From the NCBI RefSeq assembly GCF_006159205.1, contig NZ_CP040812.1, positions 4,030,001 to 4,094,000 on the forward strand: DNA of 64,000 nucleotides, written 5' to 3'. Every line of letters starts with the position of its first letter. The stretch's first letter is position 1. The DNA comes from Antarcticibacterium flavum. GTDB lineage: Bacteria > Bacteroidota > Bacteroidia > Flavobacteriales > Flavobacteriaceae. Below are positions 18,641-27,920 of this stretch, one piece after another. A model generated the notes under the pieces. It was not told the origin of the DNA, did no database searches, and saw only the letters and a list, made by a program, of their open reading frames with translations. The translations under genes were made by a program, and so were the position numbers.

Positions 18641-19924
18641 TTATTTGCTCAGACGGTGAATTAAGAGGGCTGCTCTTTCTGTAAGAGGAATGAAAGTTTC
18701 AAGATTGATCGTTTCTCCAGGAGAGTGTGCACCACTCCCCATCACCCCCAGTCCATCCAGACCATCCACATATTGAGCGATAAAAGAAATGTCGGCAGCG
18801 CCACGGCGTCCGGGATCATAAGCTTCTACAGAGCCATACCCTAGGTCCAGGCTTATTTTGTCTAAAACTTTTAATAATTCCATATTGCCATCTGTAGGTT
18901 TCATTGCTGGATAAGAGTCGGAAAAATCAATAGAAGCTGAAGTTCCTGGTAAATTGTTATTAACGATATTCTTCATTTTTTTTCTAGCATTCTCTTTTTG
19001 TTCTTCTGAAATAAACCGTAACCCCCCATATACCTCAAGTTCACTTGCCACAACGTTGGTCTTTCCAAATGCTGTGCCTTTAGATTGAGCGCCATCGTAA
19101 TTCACCTTGGTTCCTCCAAGAATGACTCCGGGATTAAAAGTTAATAATTCTTCACCCTTTACATCAGTATAAAACGAATTTAAGATTCTGGCTGCCTCAA
19201 ATATTGCACCGGCTCCTGTATTCTCACTAAAAATACCTGAGGAATGTGACTGTTTTCCCTTAACTTTCAAACTCCATCCACTGGATCCTCTCCTGGCAAC
19301 AGTTGCATGATTCATCCCCGATGCAGTTTCAAATCCCAAAGCTATATCCGCTTTCTTTCCTGCTTCCACTAGGTGATGCCGACTTATACTAAGTGGCTGT
19401 CCAGGCTTTTCTTCATCTCCAGTGAAGGCCACTATTATATTTTTATCTTCCAATGCTCCGGCAGCGTGCAGGGCTTTTAGAGCATATATAATTACAGCAT
19501 TTCCGCCTTTCATATCGTTCGCCGCTGGGCCTTTCCCAATATTTCCTTGACGAGTAAATGATTGAAACTCATGATCATCTTCAAAAACAGTATCTATATG
19601 ACCAATCAATAAAATAGTTTTTCCTTTTCCTTTATTTATTTCGGCAAAGAGGTGGCCGGCCCTACCAACACTATCAGGCATTGTAATCCAACTAGTTTCA
19701 AAACCTAGAGCATCAAGCTCATTTTTATAAATCATTCCTACTTTTTTCACTCCAGGTAAGTTAAGAGTGCCACTATTAATATTTACCGTATTTTCAAGGA
19801 AATTTATCTGTTCTTGCTCATTCAGACGGAGATATTCAATTATATCCTGTTCGTCAGTAGAAATTTCCTGTGCCTGAGTGGTTATAGCAAGAATAAAAAA
19901 GAAAAAAGTAAAAATTTTTTTCAT
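18641..19924 (-). CDS. Secreted M20-family metallopeptidase (glutamate carboxypeptidase-like)
   Basis: 427 residues from the ATG at 19924; the longer frame to 19993 would put 23 non-signal residues before a clear signal peptide (MKKIFTFFFFILAITTQAQ). Metal ligands are His 109 and Asp 111 (GHIDTVF), Asp 137 (AANDMKGG) and Glu 171/172 (TGDEEKPG); a lid domain with KGKQSHSSGIFS follows, and the C-terminal GSGAHSPGE histidine is present. The order matches M20A carboxypeptidase G2-like enzymes, which remove C-terminal Glu or related residues. It is probably cotranscribed with the next M20 gene. Confidence 0.88.
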   Translation of the reverse strand: MKKIFTFFFFILAITTQAQEISTDEQDIIEYLRLNEQEQINFLENTVNINSGTLNLPGVKKVGMIYKNELDALGFETSWITMPDSVGRAGHLFAEINKGKGKTILLIGHIDTVFEDDHEFQSFTRQGNIGKGPAANDMKGGNAVIIYALKALHAAGALEDKNIIVAFTGDEEKPGQPLSISRHHLVEAGKKADIALGFETASGMNHATVARRGSSGWSLKVKGKQSHSSGIFSENTGAGAIFEAARILNSFYTDVKGEELLTFNPGVILGGTKVNYDGAQSKGTAFGKTNVVASELEVYGGLRFISEEQKENARKKMKNIVNNNLPGTSASIDFSDSYPAMKPTDGNMELLKVLDKISLDLGYGSVEAYDPGRRGAADISFIAQYVDGLDGLGVMGSGAHSPGETINLETFIPLTERAALLIHRLSK

Positions 19925-20152
19925 GTTTATGATTTTAAGTTGATTTTCAAATATATTGAATTTAAAGCTTTTTAATGTTTTATCTGGTAACATTCGACAG
20001 ATACTTGTAATTAAGTAAAATCAGATATGTGTACTGTCATTTTTTTCTTCTTTTAAAGTTTAGATTATAATCCATTACAAGAGTAGAGAAATATTGGATA
20101 AATACTAATATCAATATTTTTATCATTCTCCCAACTAAATAAAAACTTCTGC

Positions 20153-20785
20153 TCATATCGAATTAAGGATTAAGTGAGCTAATCTTTTCATGGAATCATC
20201 ATAACGCATGAATTTTGCTTCATCGGGATTAGAGATAAAGCAAATTTCAATGAGCACAGAAGTCATATTCTTAGTAGTTTCTTTTAATACAAGAAAATCT
20301 TTAAATTTTATACCTCTTGGTGAGAACCCTATTGATTTCACAAGGTTTTCATGTAGTCGATAGGCAAGAAGAACAGAAGAATCCCGGTACGAAGAAGAAA
20401 TTTTCCTTGAAAGAAAAATTTCGATTCCTTTGGCAGAGGCAGAAGTTGAATGATTAAAATGCAGCGATATATATAATTCAGCGTTTAGAGTTTTTGAAAG
20501 GAAGATTCTATCTTTTAAGGAAATAAGTGAATCCGCATATCTTGTCAGATATATTTCGTTAGGGTTTGTTTTATTATTAAGGAGAAGGATTTTTTTTGCC
20601 AATCTAAGTGTATATTCACTTTCACTAATACCATCTACACCAATAGCTCCCGGATCACTCCCCCCGTGACCCGGATCTATAACCACAATTTTGTTTTTCA
20701 AAGGTTCAAATTGTGCCTGGGCACTCTGAGGAATCCATAGGTACAATAGCAAAATCAAGATTCCACAGAATACTTTACGCTTCAT
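20153..20785 (-). CDS. N-acetylmuramoyl-L-alanine amidase (Amidase_3)
   Basis: 210 residues with a signal peptide (ILILLLYLWIPQSAQAQ). Zinc ligands and catalytic residues of the Amidase_3 family are present: His 40 (IDPGHGG), Glu about 57, His 109 (SLHFNHS) and Glu 180 (VLIEICFISNP). It cuts the bond between N-acetylmuramic acid and L-alanine in peptidoglycan. It has no LysM or SPOR domain. It faces away from the tra operon that begins 300 bases to the right; it might help the transfer apparatus through the wall or belong to the peptidase locus, but neither is shown by the sequence. Confidence 0.88.
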   Translation of the reverse strand: MKRKVFCGILILLLYLWIPQSAQAQFEPLKNKIVVIDPGHGGSDPGAIGVDGISESEYTLRLAKKILLLNNKTNPNEIYLTRYADSLISLKDRIFLSKTLNAELYISLHFNHSTSASAKGIEIFLSRKISSSYRDSSVLLAYRLHENLVKSIGFSPRGIKFKDFLVLKETTKNMTSVLIEICFISNPDEAKFMRYDDSMKRLAHLILNSI

Positions 20786-21090
20786 TTGAAAAGTTTTTTC
20801 AAAGGTGAGGGAGGCTCTCCAATTTTTATATCTGGAAGGAAAAATTAACGCACGCTATAGTTTGTTTTTATACTTCCTGTAAAATTTTGGGCAAAGTGCT
20901 GGAGATTTTCCAACAAGAAACATTTCCAAAAGTGAGGAGAACTGCAAAAGAAAATTAATAGTGATTCTAATAAATTTTTGATATTTCCATAATTCTCAGG
21001 CCCCCAAGAAGTTAAAATTCATCCTCTTAAAATCCCATCTGGGTTTAGGAAATAAATTTCTCATCAGAAAATAATTTTAAACAAAATCTG
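20786..21090. promoter_or_regulatory. Divergent intergenic region between amidase and tra operon
   Basis: About 305 bases without an ORF or strong hairpin. It must carry promoters for the amidase (left) and the tra operon (right), but I could not identify either box reliably. Confidence 0.4.
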
Positions 21091-21378
21091 ATGAAAAAAT
21101 CTTTCTACCCAACAATTTTTTTAATGCTGTTTTCTTTCCCGCTTTTCGCACAGATTGGCGGGATTGAAAGCTCAGTGGCCGATATGGCCAGTACTGTTCG
21201 TGCTATTTTTCCCATTATCCTGGGAGTGATCTTTCTCGTGGGGTTTCTATTTAATGCAGGCCATTTCTTTGGAGAAAATGCCGACCTGAAAAAGGGAATC
21301 ACAAGGGTATTGGTGTTCGTACTCATAGCCGGAGCGGTGGTGGGAATCTTTACTTACCTAATTGGGATTGTGGTCTAA
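21091..21378 (+). CDS. traE: TraE-like conjugative-transfer membrane protein (DUF4134)
   Basis: 95 residues: a signal peptide (FLMLFSFPLFAQ), then two membrane helices at about 35-55 and 70-92, the size and layout of DUF4134/TraE of Bacteroides conjugative transposons. GHFFGENADLKKGITR between the helices is the conserved loop. It resembles VirB2-type pilin-like subunits. It is the first gene of the transfer operon, and its stop overlaps the next start (TAATG). Confidence 0.8.
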   Translation: MKKSFYPTIFLMLFSFPLFAQIGGIESSVADMASTVRAIFPIILGVIFLVGFLFNAGHFFGENADLKKGITRVLVFVLIAGAVVGIFTYLIGIVV

Positions 21379-21662
21379 TGAAGCGCTACGAGGTATATCG
21401 AAACATAAGGAAGCAGGCGATGATCTTTGGGTTATCCCTGCCGCTTTTCGCGCTATTGATGATCGCGGTCATAGCTTCCCTGTTGGTCATAATCTTTTCC
21501 TTCAGTTTCACTGTAGTGATTTCAGTTTTTGTATTGAATGCGGTCCTGTACATCTGTTTACTCAGATTTTCTGCCAATTCCCAACTGTTTCAGGTAGCAC
21601 CTGTTTTTCCCAAGATTATTTCAGCTAAAAAATCAAGCCTTCTGGATTATGAGCAAGATTAA
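21378..21662 (+). CDS. traF: TraF-like conjugative-transfer membrane protein (DUF4133)
   Basis: 94 residues with two hydrophobic helices at about 15-40 and 43-64, and a basic N-terminus (MKRYEVYRNIRKQAMIFG). Size, position between TraE and TraG and topology match DUF4133/TraF, a VirB3-like inner-membrane component. It overlaps both neighbours (1 base upstream, 14 bases downstream), showing tight translational coupling. Confidence 0.75.
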   Translation: MKRYEVYRNIRKQAMIFGLSLPLFALLMIAVIASLLVIIFSFSFTVVISVFVLNAVLYICLLRFSANSQLFQVAPVFPKIISAKKSSLLDYEQD

Positions 21663-24054
21663 TCTGTCTTTTTTTCATCCCATTGCAGATATTCAGGAGA
21701 ATGTCATTTTTGCCAGTAATGGCAATGTGGTGCTTGCCTATGAAATTCATTTGCCGGAGATATATTCCTTATGTGAAAAGGATTTTGAGGATCTCCACAG
21801 CGCGTGGTTTCAGGCTCTTAAATCCCTGCCAACGGGATGTGTTGTTCATAAGCAGGATATTTATCTTCAGAAGGAGTATTCTTCAGCAAACCTTCCCAAC
21901 AGAACATTTCTTGAAAAGGCCACCTATGAGCATTTTAAGGGCCGGGAGTATATGGATCATCGGTCTTACGTATTCTTTCTGCTCACCAGGAATAAAGCTT
22001 TAAATAATCCAAAGTTCGTAAACCCTTTCAGAAAAATTCAAAAAGGCCTTCCGAAGGAACTGGACGAAAATCTTAAGAGGTTCCAGGGAGTTGTAAATGA
22101 TTCAGTTTCCTTCCTCAATAACAGCAGGAAACTGGAGCTCCTGCCAATGAAAGCAGAAGAGGTCCTAACGCTGACCAATGGGTACTTCAATGGTTTTAAT
22201 GAATGTTTTGATACCAACATTTTACTGAAGAAAACAAACATTGGCATTGGGGATAATCATTTCGATATTCTGGCGGTTAATAGTGAATTGTGTTTTGGAG
22301 AGAGCGTGCAGAGTAGTAAAACCAATGACAGGTTTACATCTGATGATTTTGTGTTCCACCAGGGGTTTATCGATGGGCTGGGCCTCACTCTAAATGAAAA
22401 TCACATCGTGAACCAGATCATTTACCTGGATGATAAGCAAAAGTGGAGAAAGCTGCTGGACAAGAAGGTGGAAGAGCTTAATAAGAGTTCCAACTTTGGC
22501 TCCCAGAACAAGGTGGTGCTGCAAAAAATCAAGCATATCCTGGACAGGGTGAATGAGGATGATACAGCCAGGATCATCCGTGGGCAACTTAACGTAATTT
22601 ACTGGGATAAAGATCCTCATAAACTGTCATTGATTGGTTCCAGGATAAAAACAGAATTTAAGGAGCTGGATATTATTCCCTATTATCCAAAAGGGGAGGA
22701 GCGAAAGAATTATTTCTTAAACAGCTATTGCTGCTTTTCTTCCAACTTCTCCAATGAAGATCTTTATGTAACCGACCTGAAACATTCGCTTTGTTTGCTC
22801 ATCAATAACAGCAATTACAAAAGCGATGCCAAGGGAATCATCTTCAACGACCGTGAACACAACATACCTGTGCTTAAGGATGTATGGGATGAAAAGAAAA
22901 AAAGGATAAAGGCCAGGAACTTTGCCATCTTCGCCCCTACAGGAGAGGGCAAATCCTTTCTGGCCAATAATATCCTTAGGCAGTATTTTGAGAGCGGGGT
23001 GCGCCTGGTGATCATTGACCTGGGAGGCTCCTATACAAAATTTGCCAAGCTCTACCCACAGCGGTATACGATCCTGCGCTATGAAAATGGAAAGAATTTA
23101 GGAATAAATCCTTTCTACATAAGCAGGCCTGAAGACCTTACTGCTGAAAGACTGGAGGATCTGTCGGTTTTTCTGTTTGAATTACTGGCTACAGGAATGG
23201 AAGTGACCAAAGTCCAGGCGGTTTCAATTAAGAAGATCCTTCGCAGTTATTACCTGGAGGAGAAGGAGAATTACTCCCTGGAAAGCTTTTATGCTTTTAT
23301 AGATAACAACAGAGAAAATCTTCTGGAAGAGCTGAAGATCCATCCCGATTATTTCAACATCAATAATTTCCTGCACATTATGAGTGAATATGTAGGGGAG
23401 GGGATCTATAGTTTCCTGTTTGAGGTGGGGGAAGACCAGACTTACAAGATCGAGGATAAAAGGCTTATCGTTTTTGAACTGGATGAAGTAAAGGATAATA
23501 AGGAGATCCTTTCTGTTATGCTGAAGCTTATAAAGTCCGCTATACAAAGAACCATCTGGAAAAACAGGGCAGAGAAGGGGATTATCTTATTTGATGAGTT
23601 CGCAAAACAGCTGAAGTTTGAGAACGTGTTGGAAAGTGTGGAGTTCTATTATCAGGCGATCAGGAAACAAAATGGGGCGATTGGGATTATCCTTCAGTCA
23701 ATCAATCAGCTTCCCAACAATTCCACATCAGCAAGTATCCTGGAGAATACACAGGTGATCTACAGCCTTCATAATGAAAAAGGCTATGAGGAGCTTAGGA
23801 GACGGTTGAATCTCTCAGCTCACGATCTAAATCAGCTGAAATCCATTAAGAACAACTTTACCGGGGAGAGAAGGTATACAGAGATGTTTATCAAAATTGG
23901 GAGGGAGAGCAATGTCTTTCGGCTTGAGGTCCCAAAAGAAGTGTATGCTGCTTATCTCACAGATGGAGTAGAGAATGATGCTATTATGAAATTATACGAG
24001 GAACACGGGGAAATGGAAAAAGCCATTCTTGAATTTACCTCACAGAATAAATAA
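21649..24054 (+). CDS. traG: TraG-family conjugation ATPase (VirB4-like)
   Basis: 801 residues, the normal length. Walker A is at about 428-435 (APTGEGKS), followed by the conserved VIIDLGGSYTKF; Walker B is at about 646-651 (IILFDEFAKQ), and the C-terminal ATPase motif (AIGIILQSINQL) is present. The N-terminal 400 residues are the usual VirB4 N-domain. It powers assembly of the transfer channel at the inner membrane. The gene is intact and overlaps traF, in keeping with an operon under selection. Confidence 0.9.
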   Translation: MSKINLSFFHPIADIQENVIFASNGNVVLAYEIHLPEIYSLCEKDFEDLHSAWFQALKSLPTGCVVHKQDIYLQKEYSSANLPNRTFLEKATYEHFKGREYMDHRSYVFFLLTRNKALNNPKFVNPFRKIQKGLPKELDENLKRFQGVVNDSVSFLNNSRKLELLPMKAEEVLTLTNGYFNGFNECFDTNILLKKTNIGIGDNHFDILAVNSELCFGESVQSSKTNDRFTSDDFVFHQGFIDGLGLTLNENHIVNQIIYLDDKQKWRKLLDKKVEELNKSSNFGSQNKVVLQKIKHILDRVNEDDTARIIRGQLNVIYWDKDPHKLSLIGSRIKTEFKELDIIPYYPKGEERKNYFLNSYCCFSSNFSNEDLYVTDLKHSLCLLINNSNYKSDAKGIIFNDREHNIPVLKDVWDEKKKRIKARNFAIFAPTGEGKSFLANNILRQYFESGVRLVIIDLGGSYTKFAKLYPQRYTILRYENGKNLGINPFYISRPEDLTAERLEDLSVFLFELLATGMEVTKVQAVSIKKILRSYYLEEKENYSLESFYAFIDNNRENLLEELKIHPDYFNINNFLHIMSEYVGEGIYSFLFEVGEDQTYKIEDKRLIVFELDEVKDNKEILSVMLKLIKSAIQRTIWKNRAEKGIILFDEFAKQLKFENVLESVEFYYQAIRKQNGAIGIILQSINQLPNNSTSASILENTQVIYSLHNEKGYEELRRRLNLSAHDLNQLKSIKNNFTGERRYTEMFIKIGRESNVFRLEVPKEVYAAYLTDGVENDAIMKLYEEHGEMEKAILEFTSQNK

Positions 24055-24076
24055 TCAAAAGGCTAAAACTAAAATT

Positions 24077-24646
24077 ATGAAAACAAAACTAATCTTTCTT
24101 GGAATTGCCCTGCTCCTAAGTGTGAATGTAAGGGCGCAGGGGATGCCGGTCTATGATAACACCAATTTTATAAGCCTTGCAAAATCCCTAATTGAGTCGG
24201 CAAAACAGACTTCTCAGTTATTGAAGACCGTAGAATTCCTGAAAACCCAAAAGGAGAATATTGAAAGGGTAAATGATGTGATTAAACAGTTCAATGCCGT
24301 GCGGGAGCTTACACGGAATAATCAGATCCTCTTTGAGGTGATACGAGATGATCTAAAAGAGATCCTTAATTCCCCATACATCAAGCCGGAGGAGATCACC
24401 CGTATCTCCCATTCTTTCAACTTAATTATTGAACAATCCCTGGAAGACCTGGACTTTATAGACCAGATCCTCACCAGCAATTTTTTAAAGATGACAGATG
24501 CAGAAAGGGCTTTGGTGCTTAAGGAAAAGGAACTGCAATCCAGGGAGATGGTGGCAGAGATCCATCAAAAAACCCGGAGGTACCGGGATATTATTTCCTT
24601 CAGGGAAATGCAGGATAAGGTCAATAACAGGAAAATTAATTACTAG
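24077..24646 (+). CDS. traI: TraI-like conjugative-transfer protein (DUF4141, VirB5-like)
   Basis: 189 residues from the ATG at 24077, which gives a signal peptide (MKTKLIFLGIALLLSVNVRAQ); the frame is open further upstream but overlaps traG. The body is almost wholly helical and charged, as in DUF4141/VirB5-like periplasmic components, and is 2 bases upstream of traJ. The order TraG-TraI-TraJ-TraK is that of Bacteroides elements. Assignment rests on order and structure more than on distinct motifs. Confidence 0.7.
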   Translation: MKTKLIFLGIALLLSVNVRAQGMPVYDNTNFISLAKSLIESAKQTSQLLKTVEFLKTQKENIERVNDVIKQFNAVRELTRNNQILFEVIRDDLKEILNSPYIKPEEITRISHSFNLIIEQSLEDLDFIDQILTSNFLKMTDAERALVLKEKELQSREMVAEIHQKTRRYRDIISFREMQDKVNNRKINY

Positions 24647-24648
24647 GA

Positions 24649-25485
24649 ATGGCCGGTATATTTTTAGGGATAGGCCTGGAGTATGTGGACGCTGTTTTTC
24701 AAACCATCAAAAGCAGTGAGTTCTCGCAGTACACCATAACCGGAATTAAAACCCTGGCAGTATTATTTTTCCTGGTCAATATCCTCAAGAAATATTATGA
24801 AGGGGTGGCAGAAAAGGACGGTTACACCTGGGGCCTGAGTCCTGGGGAGCTAGTAAAGAATTTCGTGATAGTGTTGCTGGTGATTTTTTCTACCCAGATC
24901 CTGGGCTTCTTTGATGCCATCCTGGTGAGTGTGGAAACCCAGTATAAGGATACGGCGCCTGCGCTCATTCCGCTGCAACTACAGGATATAGATATTGAAA
25001 TGGACGTAGGTGCTTTGGAAGCTGCCAAGAAGGCAATGGCACTATTGTATGAGGCTCTGGTTACCCCGCTGTACCCGGTGAAGGTAATTGCTTTTGTGGT
25101 TGGGTTATTCCTATGGGTACTGGATCTTTTTATATATCCTTTGTTCCTGGCCGAGCGGTATTTTCTGCTGGGGATTATGCAGGCTTTCTTTCCGCTGGTG
25201 ATCAGCCTTGCTGTTTTTGAGAAGTTCAGGTCCCTGGCCTATAACTTTTTCAGGCTTTACGCTGCGGTGTATATGCTGGTGCCTGCATTTTTCCTGGTTA
25301 ATGTATTCGTCAATAACCTGTATGCGGAGATCAATGCCAATTTCTGGAGTAATCTTCTGGGAACCACAACAGATAATAGCATAATAAGGATAATCATAGA
25401 AGCCGGCTCCATTGCTTTTATAGTATTCTTGAAGTTTAAACTGTACGCCAGGGCAACATCATTTACTCTTAGACTATTTACTTAA
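24649..25485 (+). CDS. traJ: TraJ-like conjugative-transfer inner-membrane protein (VirB6-like)
   Basis: 278 residues with about six hydrophobic helices (about 28-45, 68-88, 132-160, 168-195, 198-225, 245-265), a typical VirB6/TraJ profile. Motifs such as FFLVNILKKYYEG, FPLVISLAVFEKF and FFRLYAAVYMLVPAFFLVNV are as expected for Bacteroides TraJ. It would form part of the inner-membrane pore. It lies 2 bases after traI and 19 bases before traK. Confidence 0.82.
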   Translation: MAGIFLGIGLEYVDAVFQTIKSSEFSQYTITGIKTLAVLFFLVNILKKYYEGVAEKDGYTWGLSPGELVKNFVIVLLVIFSTQILGFFDAILVSVETQYKDTAPALIPLQLQDIDIEMDVGALEAAKKAMALLYEALVTPLYPVKVIAFVVGLFLWVLDLFIYPLFLAERYFLLGIMQAFFPLVISLAVFEKFRSLAYNFFRLYAAVYMLVPAFFLVNVFVNNLYAEINANFWSNLLGTTTDNSIIRIIIEAGSIAFIVFLKFKLYARATSFTLRLFT

Positions 25486-25504
25486 TCGCTATAAAGAAAT
25501 AACT

Positions 25505-26119
25505 ATGAAAACACCTTATAAAAATATTTACGAGGTTTTAAAAATCAATAGGTTTATAGTCCTCATCACAGTGGCAGGAGCAACGATTTCCGGGATCTTC
25601 TTTGGGTGGATGGTGTATGACATCAACCGCACAGCTTTAAATAATTCCTTTGCCATTAATACAGATGGGAGTGTTATTCCGCTTAAATGGGTGTCGCAAC
25701 AGGAAAACCTGCAGGTGGAGGCCCTGGCGCACCTGGAACTTTTCCACTCCTGGTTCTATAATATCGATGCCAGTAACTACCAGCGAAACCTTGAGAAGGC
25801 TTTATGGCTTGGGAACAGTTCTGTAGATAACCTGTATCGACAAAAGAAAGCAGATGGCTTATACAACCGCCTTCTTCAGTATTCCCTTGTTCAACGGGTG
25901 GTTAGTATAGAATCTGAAGTTGATATCCAGCAGGAGCCATACGACTTCAGGACGAGGACTGTCTTTGAAGTGAACAGGGGAAAGGTGGTAGATAGATATG
26001 AATTGATCTCCAGCGGAAATTTAATTAAAGTAGACAGGCATTTTCCCAACAATTCCCACGGATTGCTCATTACCAATTATTTCGAAAACTCTTTAAAAAA
26101 ACTAAACAATGAAAATTGA
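25505..26119 (+). CDS. traK: TraK-like conjugative-transfer protein (VirB8-like)
   Basis: 204 residues: a short cytoplasmic part, one membrane helix at about 17-38 (FIVLITVAGATISGIFFGWMV), and a periplasmic domain with LKWVSQQENLQVEALAHLELFHSWFYN, the TraK signature. VirB8-like proteins nucleate assembly of the channel. The gene overlaps traM by 11 bases. Confidence 0.85.
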   Translation: MKTPYKNIYEVLKINRFIVLITVAGATISGIFFGWMVYDINRTALNNSFAINTDGSVIPLKWVSQQENLQVEALAHLELFHSWFYNIDASNYQRNLEKALWLGNSSVDNLYRQKKADGLYNRLLQYSLVQRVVSIESEVDIQQEPYDFRTRTVFEVNRGKVVDRYELISSGNLIKVDRHFPNNSHGLLITNYFENSLKKLNNEN

Positions 26120-27056
26120 AAAGAACAAGATCGTATTCGGCTCTGTGCTGGCGGTAGTAGTTATATTTATTGTGGGCTACAGCCTGGTGATATTCGGTGG
26201 GGATGACATCAGTTCAACTGAGCTGAAGGAAACCCTCATCCCGGACCTGGAACAGGAGGAAAAAGATTTTAGATCGAAACTTGATGCCGTAAATGCATTG
26301 AAGGAGGAGCGGGAGGTAACTGCTCCCAGTATTTATGATGAAAGATTTTTAGATTCCCTGGGCTATTATGATCCCGACCTGCGGAACAAGCGAAAGGAAC
26401 AAATCGTGGATAGCATCTATAAGTCTGGAAGAATAAGTTATTCGGAAAGTTCTTACCGCAGATCTTCCCTGGAAGAAGCAATTCAACCAGACACTTTACC
26501 TGTTGTTAGAGAACCTATAATCGATGCAAATCATATTTCTTCGAAAGAACTTGGACTGGAGCATCAGTTGTTTTACAGTTCTGCCCCGGCGGTCACTCAA
26601 GGTGTTAGAGCCACAGAAAACCCTGAAGAAGTATATCAAGTGGAGGTTGACGGAAACCAGGTAGTGAGAGCGGGGTATCGCCTGAGAATGCGGCTAACCG
26701 AAGCTGCAATGATCAATAACAAATTTCTCCCGGCACATACTCCTGTCTTTGGTTTCATAAGTTTTAAGCCTAACCGTGCCCTCATTGAGATCCAGAATAT
26801 TGATCGTCATCCCGTAAGATTAAAGGCGTATGACCTGCAGGATGGTAGCGAAGGGATCTATGTGGAGAACAGTATTAGGGCAGAGGCAAGCAGGGAAGTG
26901 CTGGAAGATATCATCCAGGATATCGATATTCCGGGAGTGCCGCAGGTAAGCGGAGTCAAGCAGGTCTTTCAGCGAAATAACAGGAATGTAAAAGTAACCG
27001 TCACCAATAATTATAAACTCATTTTAAAAGCCGCACAAGGCAACAATGAATTATGA
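26109..27056 (+). CDS. traM: TraM-like conjugative-transfer protein (VirB10-like)
   Basis: 315 residues with one N-terminal membrane helix (about 9-29), a charged spacer, and the conserved C-terminal beta-barrel domain at about 170-310 (GYRLRMRLTEAAMINNKFLPAHTPVFGFISFKPNRALIEI), the TraM/VirB10 core. It spans the periplasm, linking inner and outer membrane parts. The stop of traM and start of traN overlap as ATGA. Confidence 0.85.
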   Translation: MKIEKNKIVFGSVLAVVVIFIVGYSLVIFGGDDISSTELKETLIPDLEQEEKDFRSKLDAVNALKEEREVTAPSIYDERFLDSLGYYDPDLRNKRKEQIVDSIYKSGRISYSESSYRRSSLEEAIQPDTLPVVREPIIDANHISSKELGLEHQLFYSSAPAVTQGVRATENPEEVYQVEVDGNQVVRAGYRLRMRLTEAAMINNKFLPAHTPVFGFISFKPNRALIEIQNIDRHPVRLKAYDLQDGSEGIYVENSIRAEASREVLEDIIQDIDIPGVPQVSGVKQVFQRNNRNVKVTVTNNYKLILKAAQGNNEL

Positions 27057-27919
27057 AAAAGCTATCTATTTTATCCGTTTTTATTTTTATCATCGGCTGG
27101 CCTACTATGGCAGCCCAGGAAGTAAATTTTACTTCAGATGTTCTGGATACCATTTACGCCAATGATCACAAGAATGTAGCCCTCTTTTTTCCTGCACCTA
27201 TCCGCCAGGGAATTACTGGTTCAGAAAATTTCGTATTTACCTATAACAGGGAGAAAGAGCAGCATTTGGGATTGCTTCAGGGGATGCCGGGAAAGGAAAG
27301 TAATTTGCTAGTAATCAGTACTACCGGAGCGGTTTTTTCGTATATTGTAAAGTATTCTGAAGAGCTGGAAAAACTGAACTATTTTATAGATGAGTCAGGA
27401 AGTATAGGCAATGAAAGCCCGGCTTTTAAATCAGTAGCAGAAGATGATTTTGTTCCCGGTTCTAAGCCTGAGGAAATACTAGCAGATAAAGATCTTATTT
27501 ACCAAATTTTCAGCACCTATTTAATAAGAAGCAAACAGCGGCTTGGTAGGATCAATAAGAAGAAGGAGGGGATACAGTTACAGGTTGAAAATATTGTATT
27601 TCACGGGGAGGAGTTGTATTTCGTTCTTAAACTGGAAAACGACTCTCCCATAGATTACGAACCTACGTTTTTGGACATTTCTGTAGAAACCAGGCAAAAA
27701 GGCAAAAAGAAATCCATACAAAAACTCTTACAGGAACCGGTGTTCACTTATAAAATGCCGGAGAAAGTTCGAAAAAGTCAGAGTTCAAGATTTATATACG
27801 TTCTGCCAAAATTCTCCATTGCTGAAGATAAGGTCGTAGTAATTGACCTAAAGGAACTTAACGGGGAGCGTGATATAAAGCTGAAGGTTAAAAAGAGGTA
27901 TATAAACAATCCAAATTGA
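27053..27919 (+). CDS. traN: TraN-like conjugative-transfer protein (VirB9-like)
   Basis: 288 residues with a signal peptide (LSILSVFIFIIGWPTMAAQ). The N-terminal half has the TraN start pattern (NDHKNVALFFPAPIRQGITGSENFVFTYNRE); the C-terminal domain (VENIVFHGEELYFVLKLENDSPIDYEPTFLDISVE) is the usual VirB9-like fold that forms the outer-membrane ring with TraM. It is the last clear tra gene; TraO, TraP and TraQ are missing. Confidence 0.85.
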   Translation: MKKLSILSVFIFIIGWPTMAAQEVNFTSDVLDTIYANDHKNVALFFPAPIRQGITGSENFVFTYNREKEQHLGLLQGMPGKESNLLVISTTGAVFSYIVKYSEELEKLNYFIDESGSIGNESPAFKSVAEDDFVPGSKPEEILADKDLIYQIFSTYLIRSKQRLGRINKKKEGIQLQVENIVFHGEELYFVLKLENDSPIDYEPTFLDISVETRQKGKKKSIQKLLQEPVFTYKMPEKVRKSQSSRFIYVLPKFSIAEDKVVVIDLKELNGERDIKLKVKKRYINNPN

Positions 27920-27920
27920 A

